Source of the DNA: Zongyangia hominis
GTDB lineage: Bacteria > Bacillota > Clostridia > Oscillospirales > Ruminococcaceae
Direction: 5' to 3'
Length of the DNA stretch: 64,000 bases
NCBI RefSeq assembly: GCF_014385095.1
Contig: NZ_JACRTC010000001.1
Span: 620,001 to 684,000, forward strand
Every line of letters begins with the position of its first letter. Within the stretch, counting starts at the first letter, position 1. Positions 1 to 7,960 of the stretch are shown here, one piece after another. The translations under genes were made by a program, and so were the position numbers. A model generated the notes under the pieces. The model was not told the DNA's origin, did no database searches, and saw nothing but the letters and a program-made list of their open reading frames with translations.

Positions 1-548
1 TGGTGGATGAGGTCCAGCGTTTCAAAAACGTCGGGATATTCCACCTTCTCATAGCACAGCCCGTGCTTTGAGTTAAAAAGCTCGTCGTAGAGCGGCCCAT
101 AGATACCGTCACAGTATCCTAAATCAAACAGGGCGTTCATGATGTGCTGTTTGTAAATGCTTTTGCTGGGGGCGTAGTATTTGGCGATGTGGTCCATGGT
201 GACGGGAAAGTAACGCATGACTTTTTCCACCATCTTTTGACCCGCCTTGGTGCGGCTGGCAATCACCTTGCCCAGCATCCCTTCCAGCCGGTCCGGCTTT
301 TGCGGGAGGTAGCAGAGCATGTGCACCTTCTTTCCCCGGGCGTTGTCCACGCAGGACATCTCCACCCCGGGGATCACGCCGATGCCCACCCGTTTGCCGA
401 TCACCGCCGCCCGGGTGGTGCCCGCCAGCGTGTCGTGGTCCGTCACAGCGATGAAGTCCAGCCCCATCCGTTTTGCATAAAAAAGCAGACTTTCCAGCCC
501 CATGGAGCTATCCGAAAGTTTGCTGTGGCAGTGTAAGTCGCCGATCAT
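1..548 (-). CDS. PHP-domain metal-dependent phosphoesterase, C-terminus cut by window edge
   Basis: The N-terminal 182 residues are visible; the stop lies beyond the window start. The protein opens with MIGDLHCHSKLSDSS, the first metal-binding motif of PHP phosphoesterases. It continues with a TDHDT motif near residue 37 and GVEMS near residue 65. These histidines and acids bind the divalent metals in the family (TrpH/YciV-like proteins that hydrolyse nucleotides or oligonucleotides). The family assignment is firm, but the substrate cannot be read from sequence. The ATG at 548 is the only start that keeps the HCH motif at the N-terminus. A promoter lies upstream at 657-686. Confidence 0.85.
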   Translation of the reverse strand, partial: MIGDLHCHSKLSDSSMGLESLLFYAKRMGLDFIAVTDHDTLAGTTRAAVIGKRVGIGVIPGVEMSCVDNARGKKVHMLCYLPQKPDRLEGMLGKVIASRTKAGQKMVEKVMRYFPVTMDHIAKYYAPSKSIYKQHIMNALFDLGYCDGIYGPLYDELFNSKHGLCYEKVEYPDVFETLDLIH

Positions 549-656
549 TGCTCTTCATCCTTCCCAAATGCCACGCGGCTTTGCCTCGTGGTATGGCCTA
601 CCTTTCTGCAAGATGTCCTTCCCCCGCTGTCAAATTAAAAACATACGAACAGAGTT

Positions 657-686
657 ATTATACACCATTTCTGGTTTTTCGCGCAA
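657..686 (-). promoter_or_regulatory. Probable sigma-A promoter of the PHP gene
   Basis: Read on the minus strand, TTGCGC and a consensus TATAAT are separated by 18 bp, about 110 bp before the PHP start codon. The -10 is perfect and the -35 is weak. Confidence 0.5.
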
Positions 687-715
687 CCGATCCCGCCTCA
701 ATCCGTTATAAAACA

Positions 716-748
716 CAAAAAGCGCCGTGAATCACGGCGCTTTTTGTT
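716..748 (-). terminator. Rho-independent terminator after tRNA-Gly
   Basis: A hairpin with arms AGCGCCGTGA/TCACGGCGCT is flanked by A-runs and T-runs, so it can work in both directions. It sits directly downstream of the minus-strand tRNA gene. Confidence 0.8.
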
Positions 749-754
749 GAAAAA

Positions 755-830
755 TGGAGCGGGTTACGAGGCTCGAACTCGCTACCTCCACCTTGGCAAG
801 GTGGCGCTCTACCAGATGAGCTAAACCCGC
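755..830 (-). tRNA. tRNA-Gly (anticodon GCC), CCA encoded
   Basis: The minus strand folds into a full cloverleaf. The acceptor stem is GCGGGTT/AACCCGC, the anticodon arm is CCACC-TTGCCAA-GGTGG, and the T arm is GCGAG-TTCGAGC-CTCGT. The CCA end is encoded after discriminator T. The 7-nt anticodon loop centres on GCC, which reads GGC/GGT glycine codons. The 76-nt gene has its own consensus promoter and terminator. Confidence 0.97.
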
Positions 831-848
831 ACCCCTTCGTGCTCAATT

Positions 849-877
849 ATTATAGCAATTATCTTTTTTTCTGTCAA
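849..877 (-). promoter_or_regulatory. Consensus promoter of tRNA-Gly
   Basis: Perfect TTGACA and TATAAT hexamers separated by 17 bp on the minus strand, ending 19 bp before the mature tRNA 5' end. This is a strong stable-RNA promoter. Confidence 0.85.
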
Positions 878-931
878 CCCTCATTTTACCAAAATTTTTT
901 CCGGCTCTCTTCCCCACCAAAATTTGATTTA

Positions 932-940
932 TGCTATAAT
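932..940 (+). promoter_or_regulatory. Extended -10 promoter of the DnaD/DnaI operon
   Basis: TGCTATAAT is an extended -10 element 36 bp before the ATG at 976. No good -35 hexamer is visible, as is common with extended -10 promoters. Confidence 0.5.
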
Positions 941-975
941 AAATACCTACCCTGAAAAAAGTGAGGAAAGACTCC

Positions 976-1980
976 ATGAAACTCTCTGTCAATTTGGGCG
1001 CCTGGAACAGCGTCTTCGCCGTTCCCAGCTTCATTGTAGATAAACATCTGGGGCTGTGCGGCCCGGTGGCGCTCAAGACCCTGCTCATCATCCTGCGCCA
1101 TGGCGGTGAGTGTGTCGATACCGGCGAAATTGCCGCCGCCCTCGGCCAGACCGATGCCGACATCCAGGAAGCCGTCCACTACTGGGTGGAGGTCGGCGTC
1201 CTCAGCCGGGACGACACCGCCCTCTATCCCGCCGCGCAAAAGCCCGCGTCCGCGGCACCGTCCGAGCTTACCTCCATAGAAATTCCGGACAAGGTAATAA
1301 AGCCGGTGTCCTCCAACGTGTCGGTGATCACCTCCGCCCAGGTCAAGCCCTCGGCCGCCGAGGCCGCCAAACGGGCCTGTGAAAACCCGGAGATACAGTT
1401 TCTCCTCTCGGAGTCGCAAAACCGGCTGGGGCGGCTGCTTACCCCGTCGGATACCTCAACGCTTTGCTACCTCTACGATTGGGCGGGACTGCCGGTGGAC
1501 ATCATCCTCATGGTGCTGGAATTTTGCCGCCGGGTGGGCAAGCCTCATATGCGCTTCATCGAGAAGGAGGCCATTCGCTGGGCCGACCGGGGCATCGACA
1601 CCCACGAAAAGGCCGACCAGTACATGAATGAACAAACCGCCTACTACGAAATCGAAGGCCAGGTCAAATCCGCCTTCGGCATCTATAACCGCAACCTTTC
1701 GGCCAAGGAAAAGGAGTACATCGCCCGCTGGACCAATGAATACCACTTTGACATCCGCATGATTAAGCTGGCCTACGAACGGGCGGTGGACCGCACCTCC
1801 AAGCTCTCTTTCCCCTACATCAATTCCATCCTCAAGTCCTGGCACGAAAAGGGGTTCACCGACCCCGCCCAGGCGGCAGGAGAGACCGGTCCCGCACCCA
1901 GCGGCGGAAAGAGCACCTCCTTTGACCTGGAGGAATTTGAGCGCAGCGTGGCCACCAGCGTTCCCAAATTAGACAAGTAA
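976..1980 (+). CDS. DnaD-domain replication initiation (primosome) protein
   Basis: The 334-residue protein has the two-part layout of Firmicute DnaD/DnaB-type primosome proteins. An N-terminal winged-helix region (about 1-85, with the GEIAAALGQTDADIQEAV helices) is followed by a helical C-terminal DnaD domain (about 140-290, with the typical YIxRW...YHFDIRMIKLAYERAV pattern). Such proteins act at the origin to remodel DNA and help load the replicative helicase. The ATG at 976 is preferred over an in-frame GTG at 961 because a GAGGAAAG ribosome site lies between them. A DnaI-like loader starts 16 bp downstream, the usual pairing for this family. Confidence 0.85.
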   Translation: MKLSVNLGAWNSVFAVPSFIVDKHLGLCGPVALKTLLIILRHGGECVDTGEIAAALGQTDADIQEAVHYWVEVGVLSRDDTALYPAAQKPASAAPSELTSIEIPDKVIKPVSSNVSVITSAQVKPSAAEAAKRACENPEIQFLLSESQNRLGRLLTPSDTSTLCYLYDWAGLPVDIILMVLEFCRRVGKPHMRFIEKEAIRWADRGIDTHEKADQYMNEQTAYYEIEGQVKSAFGIYNRNLSAKEKEYIARWTNEYHFDIRMIKLAYERAVDRTSKLSFPYINSILKSWHEKGFTDPAQAAGETGPAPSGGKSTSFDLEEFERSVATSVPKLDK

Positions 1981-1996
1981 CGGGAGGCGGTAACCT

Positions 1997-2983
1997 ATGG
2001 GATACCCCAAGGAAATTCATAAAAAAGCGTTTGACGAGCTGGAAGCCCGCCGCCGTCGGGCCAATGAAACGGCTCAGCGCCACCGGCAGGAGGTCTTGCA
2101 AAAGGCGCCGGAGGTGGCCGTCATCGACCGGCAGCTTTCCGCCACAGCCCTGTCGGTAGCCCGGGCTGTGTTGGATGAAAACGAGCACATCGAGGAATTG
2201 ATCAAAGGGCTGCGGCTTAAAAATCTGGACCTTCAGAAGCGCCGGGCCGCCCTACTCACCCAGGCGGGTTTTCCCGCCGACTATACCGACATTCACTATA
2301 CCTGCAGCCGCTGTCAGGACCGGGGTTATGTGGGCAGTCGGATGTGCGAGTGTCTCCATTCTCTCCAGCGGCAATTGGCCCATGCCGCTTTATGCGAGCA
2401 GAGCGCCATGACCGGCTGCAAATTTTCCACCTTCCAGCTGCAATTTTATCCCGACGAGATCGATTCCCGTCTGCGGGTCAATCTCCGCCGGCACATGGAG
2501 GAGGTTCTTGTCTACTGTCAAAACTACGCCAGCGGTTTTTCTCTCTCCTCCCCCTCGGTTTTGATGCAGGGGAAAACAGGGCTGGGCAAGACCCACCTCT
2601 CCCTGGCCATCGCCTCCGACGTGCTGGAAAAAGGCTTTGGCGTCATCTATATGAGCGCCCAGAATCTTCTCAGCAAGATCGAGCGGGAGCGGTTTTCCCG
2701 GGAGCAAAACGGGGATTTCGACACCTTTTCCATGATCTGTGACGCCGACCTCCTCATCCTCGACGACCTGGGGGCGGAGTTTTCCACACAGTTCACCGTC
2801 TCCGCCATCTATAACATCATCAATTCCCGCATCCTCAGCGGAAAACCCACCATCATCAACACCAACTTGACACTTTCAGAGCTCAAAGACCGGTACACCG
2901 AGCGGGTCATCTCAAGGCTGATGGGCACCTATGACGTGCTCAGTTTTTATGGTATCGACATCCGGCAACTAAAAAGGAGATGA
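1997..2983 (+). CDS. dnaI: DnaC/DnaI-family helicase loader ATPase
   Basis: The 328-residue AAA+ ATPase follows the DnaI plan. It has an N-terminal coiled region (20-90), then a zinc-binding cluster with Cys at about 103, 106, 117 and 119. Next come Walker A GKTGLGKTH at about 192-200 and Walker B LLILDDLGAE near 251. The C-terminus carries an arginine-finger region (RYTERVISRLM). In Bacillus DnaI the zinc domain contacts the DnaB-type helicase and the AAA+ part drives loading. The gene is co-transcribed with the DnaD-domain gene just upstream, which supports a replication-restart or initiation role. Confidence 0.9.
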   Translation: MGYPKEIHKKAFDELEARRRRANETAQRHRQEVLQKAPEVAVIDRQLSATALSVARAVLDENEHIEELIKGLRLKNLDLQKRRAALLTQAGFPADYTDIHYTCSRCQDRGYVGSRMCECLHSLQRQLAHAALCEQSAMTGCKFSTFQLQFYPDEIDSRLRVNLRRHMEEVLVYCQNYASGFSLSSPSVLMQGKTGLGKTHLSLAIASDVLEKGFGVIYMSAQNLLSKIERERFSREQNGDFDTFSMICDADLLILDDLGAEFSTQFTVSAIYNIINSRILSGKPTIINTNLTLSELKDRYTERVISRLMGTYDVLSFYGIDIRQLKRR

Positions 2984-2988
2984 GCCCC

Positions 2989-3216
2989 ATGAAATTGTCT
3001 TTTCCCAAACGCAACCGCACCTTCCACATTCTCTATCTCAGCATCCTGTTCGCCGATATCCTCCTGCTTACTCTCTTTGCCCTTCGTCTACATAACGGCC
3101 CCACCCTTTGGGACGTCTTGACGCTGTGTTTTGCCGGCGTCTCCTTCCTGGGCGCCCTGGCCGGCGAAACGGTCCTTCTCTGGGAGCGGCGGGAAATCAA
3201 AAACAGCGCAGAATAA
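2989..3216 (+). CDS. Small two-helix membrane protein of unknown function
   Basis: This 75-residue protein has two predicted membrane helices (about 11-33 and 43-63) and charged ends. I do not recognise a family. The ATG at 2989 is chosen because GGAG lies 9 nt upstream. The ATG at 2980, which overlaps the dnaI stop as ATGA, has no room for a ribosome site. It is the last gene of the DnaD/DnaI operon and is followed by a terminator. Confidence 0.6.
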   Translation: MKLSFPKRNRTFHILYLSILFADILLLTLFALRLHNGPTLWDVLTLCFAGVSFLGALAGETVLLWERREIKNSAE

Positions 3217-3220
3217 CAGA

Positions 3221-3255
3221 CGGGGACATGACCGGCGCGGTCATGTCCCCGTTTT
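3221..3255 (+). terminator. Terminator of the DnaD/DnaI operon
   Basis: Fourteen-base arms CGGGGACATGACCG/CGGTCATGTCCCCG enclose a 3-nt loop, followed by TTTT. Confidence 0.8.
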
Positions 3256-3261
3256 GCGCAG

Positions 3262-3294
3262 AAAGGGCCGGGAGAAATCTTCTCCCGGCCCTTT
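3262..3294 (-). terminator. Hairpin just after the prfB stop
   Basis: Fifteen-base arms AAAGGGCCGGGAGAA/TTCTCCCGGCCCTTT begin 5 bp after the prfB stop. No long T-run follows on the minus strand, so it may act together with the hairpin at 3221-3251. Confidence 0.6.
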
Positions 3295-3298
3295 GCGT

Positions 3299-4417
3299 TT
3301 AGTCGATTTGTCCAAGGCTTTTGGCCTTGAGGTAGGCGTTGATGAAACCGTCCAGGTCGCCGTCCATGACAGCGCCGATGTTGCCCGACTCGAAGTTCGT
3401 GCGGTGGTCCTTTGCCAGGGTGTAGGGCATGAACACATAGGAGCGGATCTGAGAGCCCCAGCCGATCTGCATCTGTTCGCCCTTAATATCCTCAATGCGT
3501 TCCAAATGGGCCTGCTCCTTGATCTGGATGAGCTTGGAAACGAGCATCTTCATGGCCACCTCCCGGTTCTGGTGCTGGCTGCGCTCATTCTGGCAGGCCA
3601 CCACAATGCCGGTGGGCAGATGGGTGATACGGATGGCCGATTCGGTCTTGTTGACGTGCTGCCCTCCCGCGCCCGAGCTGCGGTAGGTGTCCACCTTGAT
3701 ATCCTCGTCCCGGATTTCTACCTGGGCGTCCTCGCCGATTTCCGGCATGACTTCCAAGGACGCGAAGGAGGTGTGCCGCCGTCCCGACGCGTCGAAGGGG
3801 GAAACCCGCACCAGGCGGTGGACGCCGTTTTCCGAGCGCAGGAAGCCGTAGGCGTTGAGACCCTCAATGAGGATGGAAGCGCTCTTAATGCCCGCCTCGT
3901 CCCCGTCGAGATAGTCGAGGATTTTGTATTTAAACCCATGGCGCTCGGCCCAGCGGGTGTACATCCGGTAGAGCATCTGGGCCCAGTCCTGGGCCTCGGT
4001 GCCGCCTGCGCCCGCGTGGAAGGTGAGGATGGCGTTTTTGTCGTCGTACTCCCCCGAGAGGAGGGTGGTCAGTTTTTGGCTTTCCACATTGCTGGAAAGC
4101 TTATCAAATTCCGCTTTGGCCTCGTCATAAAGGGATTCGTCCTCTTCCTCGTTGGCAATTTCAATCATCGTCATGATATCATCATAGCCGGTGCAGAGGG
4201 CTTCATACCCCTCCACCGCGCTCTTGACCACCTTGGTACGCTGCATCACCTTTTGGGAACGCTCCGCGTCGTTCCAGAAATAAGGGTCCTGGGCCTGCTC
4301 TTCCAGATCATTAAGCTCCGTTTTTTTCCCGTCGTAATCGATGGCCTCTTTCAGGTTGTCGATTTCGGGGCGCAGGTCAGTCAGGGCCTGTTTGAGTTCT
4401 TCAAATTGCAACAGCAT
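3299..4417 (-). CDS. prfB: Peptide chain release factor 2
   Basis: The 372-residue protein terminates translation at UGA and UAA. It carries the SPF tripeptide that reads the stop codon (VRVSPFDASGRRHTS) and the GGQ loop (SSGAGGQHVNKTES) that triggers peptidyl-tRNA hydrolysis. The frame is open from the ATG at 4417 to the stop. The segment that in many bacteria holds the programmed +1 frameshift (around LKEAIDYDGKK, residues 23-33) is read straight through with no in-frame UGA. An AAAGGAAT ribosome site precedes the start. The gene is monocistronic. Confidence 0.97.
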   Translation of the reverse strand: MLLQFEELKQALTDLRPEIDNLKEAIDYDGKKTELNDLEEQAQDPYFWNDAERSQKVMQRTKVVKSAVEGYEALCTGYDDIMTMIEIANEEEDESLYDEAKAEFDKLSSNVESQKLTTLLSGEYDDKNAILTFHAGAGGTEAQDWAQMLYRMYTRWAERHGFKYKILDYLDGDEAGIKSASILIEGLNAYGFLRSENGVHRLVRVSPFDASGRRHTSFASLEVMPEIGEDAQVEIRDEDIKVDTYRSSGAGGQHVNKTESAIRITHLPTGIVVACQNERSQHQNREVAMKMLVSKLIQIKEQAHLERIEDIKGEQMQIGWGSQIRSYVFMPYTLAKDHRTNFESGNIGAVMDGDLDGFINAYLKAKSLGQID

Positions 4418-4579
4418 GTCGCGTATTCCTTTCCCTATTCTTTCCCCTCTGCGGCGGGCCGTGCGCCCGCATCGGTACCAGGGGGCAGACTGTTTTTATT
4501 ATAGAGGATGTGACAAAAAATGTAAAGCCCGCCCTCCTCCGGAGTTTGGGAAGAAAATTCCAAAAAGATGCGGGCGGCC

Positions 4580-4608
4580 TTGGTTTTTTGTGGAAGATCG
4601 TTTATAAT
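4580..4608 (+). promoter_or_regulatory. Promoter of the RING/zinc-ribbon membrane protein gene
   Basis: TTGGTT and TATAAT separated by 17 bp, about 100 bp before the TTG start at 4710. Confidence 0.6.
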
Positions 4609-4709
4609 AAGAATGACTCTATTGGTGATGAAATGTTCATATCTTTCCTGTAAAATGGGAGAACAGCGGTTTCGCCGCTGCGCTCAAACCGATAAAGGAG
4701 GCCGACATT

Positions 4710-5672
4710 TTGGCAAATTTCACGGGCATTGAATGTCCTGTCTGCAAAGAAAAATTCCAGATGGCCGACGACGTGGTGGTCTGCCCCATCTGCGGCACCC
4801 CTCACCACCGGGAGTGCTACCAAAAGATAGGCCGCTGCGCCTTTGAGGAAAACCACGGCGACGGCTACCAGTGGGAGCGTCCTTATGCCGCCGACCAAGG
4901 TTCCGCTTCCCAGGCGGGGGCGGAGGAATCGGGAGAGACCGTCCCGTGTCCCCAATGCGGCACGGTAAACCCCAAAGACGCGCTCTTTTGCGTCAAGTGC
5001 GGCTACAACCTCCACGCCCAGGAGCAGCAGCAAAACGCCGCCAATTATGCCGGCATGTACCAGGCGGTTTCCCCGTTGGGCGGCGTTCATCCCGACGCGG
5101 ATATCGACGGCGTTCCAGCCGCAGAGGTAGCCGCCTATGTGCGGGAAAACTCCCACTTTTACCTGCCCCGCTTCAAGGCCCTGGCCGACAAGACCCGCTC
5201 GGTCTGCTGGAGCTGGTCGGCGTGCCTGTTTCACTTTGTCTATTTCTTTTACCGGAAGATGTACCTGCTGGGCGCCCTGTTGATGGCCGTCTACTGCGCT
5301 TGCCTTGCCCCTTCCTTTATCATCGCCGGGCAGTATGTGCAGTATATGTATACAGCCGCCGCCGACGCCACTACCCTCTTCTCTTTGGACCCCACCTCCA
5401 GTCTTTCCATCTGGTTTAACGTCTCTCGGATTGTGGCCTTCGGGCTGAGCATCCTGCTGGGCATGTTCGGCACCCGTATCTATAAGTTTTGTGCCATCCG
5501 CCGGATCAAAAAAGTCAAAGAGCTGGCCAAAAAATCGGGTCACGCCGACGTCAAGGGCTTGCTTTCCCAGGTGGGCGGCGTCAGCCGTGTGATCCTTGTC
5601 ATCGTGCTGGGGCTTTTCTTCCTCAGCTACATGGGCACATCCTTCTTTATGGCGCTCAATATGTTCGGATAA
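4710..5672 (+). CDS. Prokaryotic RING-finger/zinc-ribbon membrane protein (DUF2628-like)
   Basis: This 320-residue protein begins with a cysteine/histidine cluster typical of prokaryotic RING-finger proteins (CPVC at 9-12, CPIC at 25-28, HHREC at 32-36, C43). A second zinc ribbon follows near 83-103 (CPQC...CVKC). The C-terminal half has several hydrophobic helices (about 190-215, 235-260, 285-315) in the pattern of DUF2628. It is probably a membrane-anchored scaffold, and no catalytic function is evident. The TTG start is supported by AAAGGAGG 9 nt upstream. Clostridial relatives exist, but the role is unknown. Confidence 0.75.
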   Translation: MANFTGIECPVCKEKFQMADDVVVCPICGTPHHRECYQKIGRCAFEENHGDGYQWERPYAADQGSASQAGAEESGETVPCPQCGTVNPKDALFCVKCGYNLHAQEQQQNAANYAGMYQAVSPLGGVHPDADIDGVPAAEVAAYVRENSHFYLPRFKALADKTRSVCWSWSACLFHFVYFFYRKMYLLGALLMAVYCACLAPSFIIAGQYVQYMYTAAADATTLFSLDPTSSLSIWFNVSRIVAFGLSILLGMFGTRIYKFCAIRRIKKVKELAKKSGHADVKGLLSQVGGVSRVILVIVLGLFFLSYMGTSFFMALNMFG

Positions 5673-5790
5673 TGTCCGACAAAAAATAAGCGGATGTTTT
5701 ACCACATCCGCGCAAGTCGGCGGGCCGCGCGCCGTAAAATCGCGGATGCCGCAAATGTGTTTTGTAGGCATTGCGGCACAGGAGGTTTCT

Positions 5791-6660
5791 ATGAAAATCA
5801 GGAAAGCAGTCATTCCGGCGGCTGGACTTGGCACACGGGTTCTCCCCGCCAGCAAATCCATTCCCAAAGAGATGCTGCCCATCGTGGACAAGCCCGCCAT
5901 CCAGTATATCGTGGAAGAGGCGGTCAAGTCGGGCATCGAGGAAATTCTCATCATCACCAGCCGCGGCAAGTCCACCATGGAGGACCACTTTGACCGCTCG
6001 CCGGAACTCGAGCAAAAGCTCAGGAGCGCCGGACGGGAGGAAGTCTGCCAGCAGATGATCGATATCGCCAATATGGCGGAGATTCGCTATCTGCGTCAAA
6101 AGGAGACCAAGGGGCTGGGCCACGCGGTCTACTGCGCCAAGTCCTTTGTGGGGGACGAGCCCTTTGCCGTGCTCTACGGCGACGACGTCATCATCGGCGA
6201 GGATCCGGCCTGCGGGCAGCTCTGCCGGGCCTATGAGGAATACGGCATGGGCGTCGTGGGCATCAAGGAAGTGGCCACCGAACTGCTGCACAAATACTGC
6301 ACGCTGAAGACCTCCCCTCTCCATGACAATCTCTACAAGGTCACCGACATGATCGAAAAGCCGAAACCCGAGCAGATCATGTCCAATTTCGCCATCTTAG
6401 GCCGTTGTATCCTGCCACCCTCCATCTTCGACATTCTGGAAAACACAAAACCCGGCGCCGGCAACGAGATCCAGCTTACCGACGCCATGCGGGTGCTCTC
6501 CAACCGGGAGAGCATGGTGGGCGTAGCCTACACCGGCACCCGCTACGACATGGGCAACAAGCTGGGGATCCTTCAGGCCTCGGTGGAAGTGGGTCTCGCC
6601 CACCCCGAAATTGGCGGGGAGTTCCGGGAGTATCTGAAAAATCTGGCAAAAACCTTGTAA
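5791..6660 (+). CDS. galU: UTP--glucose-1-phosphate uridylyltransferase
   Basis: The 289-residue nucleotidyltransferase makes UDP-glucose from UTP and glucose-1-phosphate for cell-surface polysaccharides and glycolipids. The signature loop PAAGLGTRVLPASKSIPKEM sits at residues 8-27, and EKPKPEQ plus the VLYGDDVI metal site are also present. Length matches the family. The ATG at 5791 has AGGAGG 6 nt upstream; the open frame extends further up but without support. It follows the zinc-ribbon protein gene by about 120 bp with no convincing terminator between, so co-transcription is possible. Confidence 0.95.
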   Translation: MKIRKAVIPAAGLGTRVLPASKSIPKEMLPIVDKPAIQYIVEEAVKSGIEEILIITSRGKSTMEDHFDRSPELEQKLRSAGREEVCQQMIDIANMAEIRYLRQKETKGLGHAVYCAKSFVGDEPFAVLYGDDVIIGEDPACGQLCRAYEEYGMGVVGIKEVATELLHKYCTLKTSPLHDNLYKVTDMIEKPKPEQIMSNFAILGRCILPPSIFDILENTKPGAGNEIQLTDAMRVLSNRESMVGVAYTGTRYDMGNKLGILQASVEVGLAHPEIGGEFREYLKNLAKTL

Positions 6661-6667
6661 ACGATCC

Positions 6668-6695
6668 TTGACAAAAGGGCGTTTCATGGTATAAT
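6668..6695 (+). promoter_or_regulatory. Promoter of the rpsF-ssb-rpsR operon
   Basis: Perfect TTGACA and TATAAT with 16-bp spacing. The roughly 80-nt leader that follows contains GCCCT/AGGGC and GGGACA/TGTCC pairings that are mutually exclusive. It may hold an S6:S18 autoregulatory site, but I cannot confirm the known motif by eye. Confidence 0.75.
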
Positions 6696-6779
6696 TTTAA
6701 TGTTACCGTCGTTTTGATGGGACAATCCTTGCCCTGTCCACTGTGATAGGGCCACAAGTCCAAAAGGAGGTGTTTTTGA

Positions 6780-7073
6780 ATGGCAAACGTCAAATATGAG
6801 ACCGTCATGGTACTGAACACAAAATTAGGTGATGAGGGCATCAAAGCCCTGGTTGAGAAGTTCTCCAACCTGATCGCGGAAAACGGTACAATCGACTCTG
6901 TGGAAGAGTGGGGCAAGCGCAGACTTGCTTACGAGATCAACGACGAGATCGAGGGTTATTACTACCTGATCAATTTCTCTTCCGAGCCCCAGTTCCCTGC
7001 TGAGCTGGACCGTGTTTACAAAATCACAGATGGTGTCCTTCGTACATTGATTGTCAACAAAGAGGACAAATAA
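6780..7073 (+). CDS. rpsF: 30S ribosomal protein S6
   Basis: The 97-residue protein binds the central domain of 16S rRNA as a heterodimer with S18. It shows the S6 pattern YETVMVLNTKLGDEGIKALV at the N-terminus and the conserved WGKRRLAYEI segment near residues 43-52. It is first in the classic rpsF-ssb-rpsR operon, with an AAGGAGGTG ribosome site. The S6 and S18 genes flanking ssb are the near-universal order in Firmicutes. Confidence 0.97.
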   Translation: MANVKYETVMVLNTKLGDEGIKALVEKFSNLIAENGTIDSVEEWGKRRLAYEINDEIEGYYYLINFSSEPQFPAELDRVYKITDGVLRTLIVNKEDK

Positions 7074-7087
7074 GGAGTGCGTGAGTT

Positions 7088-7531
7088 ATGCTGAATAAAG
7101 CGATCCTTGTTGGAAGAATTACCGCCGATCCTGAACTGCGTCACACCCCCAGCAACATTGCTGTGACCTCTTTCACCGTTGCGGTGAACCGTCCATACAG
7201 CAAAAATGCGGAACGTCAGACCGATTTCATCGATATTGTTGCTTGGAGAAGCACAGCAGAATTTGTCTGCCGCTATTTCCATAAAGGCAATGCGATTGCC
7301 ATCGACGGCAGGATTCAGGTATCCAATTACACCGACAAAGAGGGCAACAAACGCCGCCGCTTTGAGGTGCTCGCCGACAATGTCAGCTTTGTGGAAGGCA
7401 AAAATGCCTCCGCAGCTTCTGCCGCTCCCAGTGAGTCCGCTCAGCCGCAGGCCGGTGCGCCGGTCGCGTTTGAAAGCGGCAACATGGATGATTTTGAAGA
7501 GATTGATCTCGGAGACGATCTTCCGTTCTAA
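7088..7531 (+). CDS. ssb: Single-stranded DNA-binding protein
   Basis: The 147-residue protein has an N-terminal OB-fold (residues 1-105, starting MLNKAILVGRITADPELRHT). A flexible Ala/Ser/Pro/Gln linker follows, and the acidic tip ends in DDLPF, the peptide that recruits replication and repair partners. Position between rpsF and rpsR fits the replicative SSB. It starts 14 bp after rpsF with an AAGGAG site. Confidence 0.97.
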   Translation: MLNKAILVGRITADPELRHTPSNIAVTSFTVAVNRPYSKNAERQTDFIDIVAWRSTAEFVCRYFHKGNAIAIDGRIQVSNYTDKEGNKRRRFEVLADNVSFVEGKNASAASAAPSESAQPQAGAPVAFESGNMDDFEEIDLGDDLPF

Positions 7532-7569
7532 TTTTGTGATCCAACCTATTTTAAAGGAGGTTATGTACC

Positions 7570-7812
7570 GTGGAAAGAAACGACAGACCCAACCGCGGCA
7601 GAAAAGGCCGCAAGAAAGTTTGCGAATTCTGTGTCAATAAAGTGGAGCAGATCGATTATAAAGACGTTCCCAGACTGAGAAGATACCTGTCTGAGAGAGC
7701 GAAAATCGTTCCCCGCAGAGTAACCGGCACCTGCGCGCGCCATCAGCGTCAGCTGACCGTCGCCATCAAACGTGCCCGTCACCTGGCTCTTCTCCCCTAT
7801 ATCAGCGACTAA
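7570..7812 (+). CDS. rpsR: 30S ribosomal protein S18
   Basis: The 80-residue basic protein pairs with S6 on the 30S platform. Conserved segments include KVCEFC near residues 17-22 and the [20 protein letters not shown] stretch near 37-56. Translation starts at GTG 7570 behind AAAGGAGG. It is the last gene of the operon, followed 16 bp later by a strong terminator. Confidence 0.97.
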   Translation: MERNDRPNRGRKGRKKVCEFCVNKVEQIDYKDVPRLRRYLSERAKIVPRRVTGTCARHQRQLTVAIKRARHLALLPYISD

Positions 7813-7827
7813 GTTTGCTACAACTAA

Positions 7828-7863
7828 ACGGACGATTGGCCTTGCGCCAACCGTCCGTTTTTT
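7828..7863 (+). terminator. Terminator of the rpsF operon
   Basis: Arms ACGGACG/CGTCCGT plus inner TTGG/CCAA, followed by a T-run. Confidence 0.9.
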
Positions 7864-7925
7864 GTTGTCCTGTGTTACGCTGTTTTAAACTGCAGTCCGT
7901 CCGCCAAAGCCAGGCATGCCCCGCT

Positions 7926-7960
7926 AAAAAACGCCGGCCATCCAATGGCCGGCGTTTTTC
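7926..7960 (-). terminator. Bidirectional terminator after the GntR/RCK_C gene
   Basis: Arms ACGCCGGCCAT/ATGGCCGGCGT are flanked by A-runs and T-runs. It lies just beyond the stop of the minus-strand regulator. Confidence 0.85.

Noticed and set aside
3131..4504. Long plus-strand open frame opposite prfB
   Set aside because: It mirrors the prfB codons on the other strand, has no ribosome site and no recognisable protein; a by-product of GC-rich coding bias.
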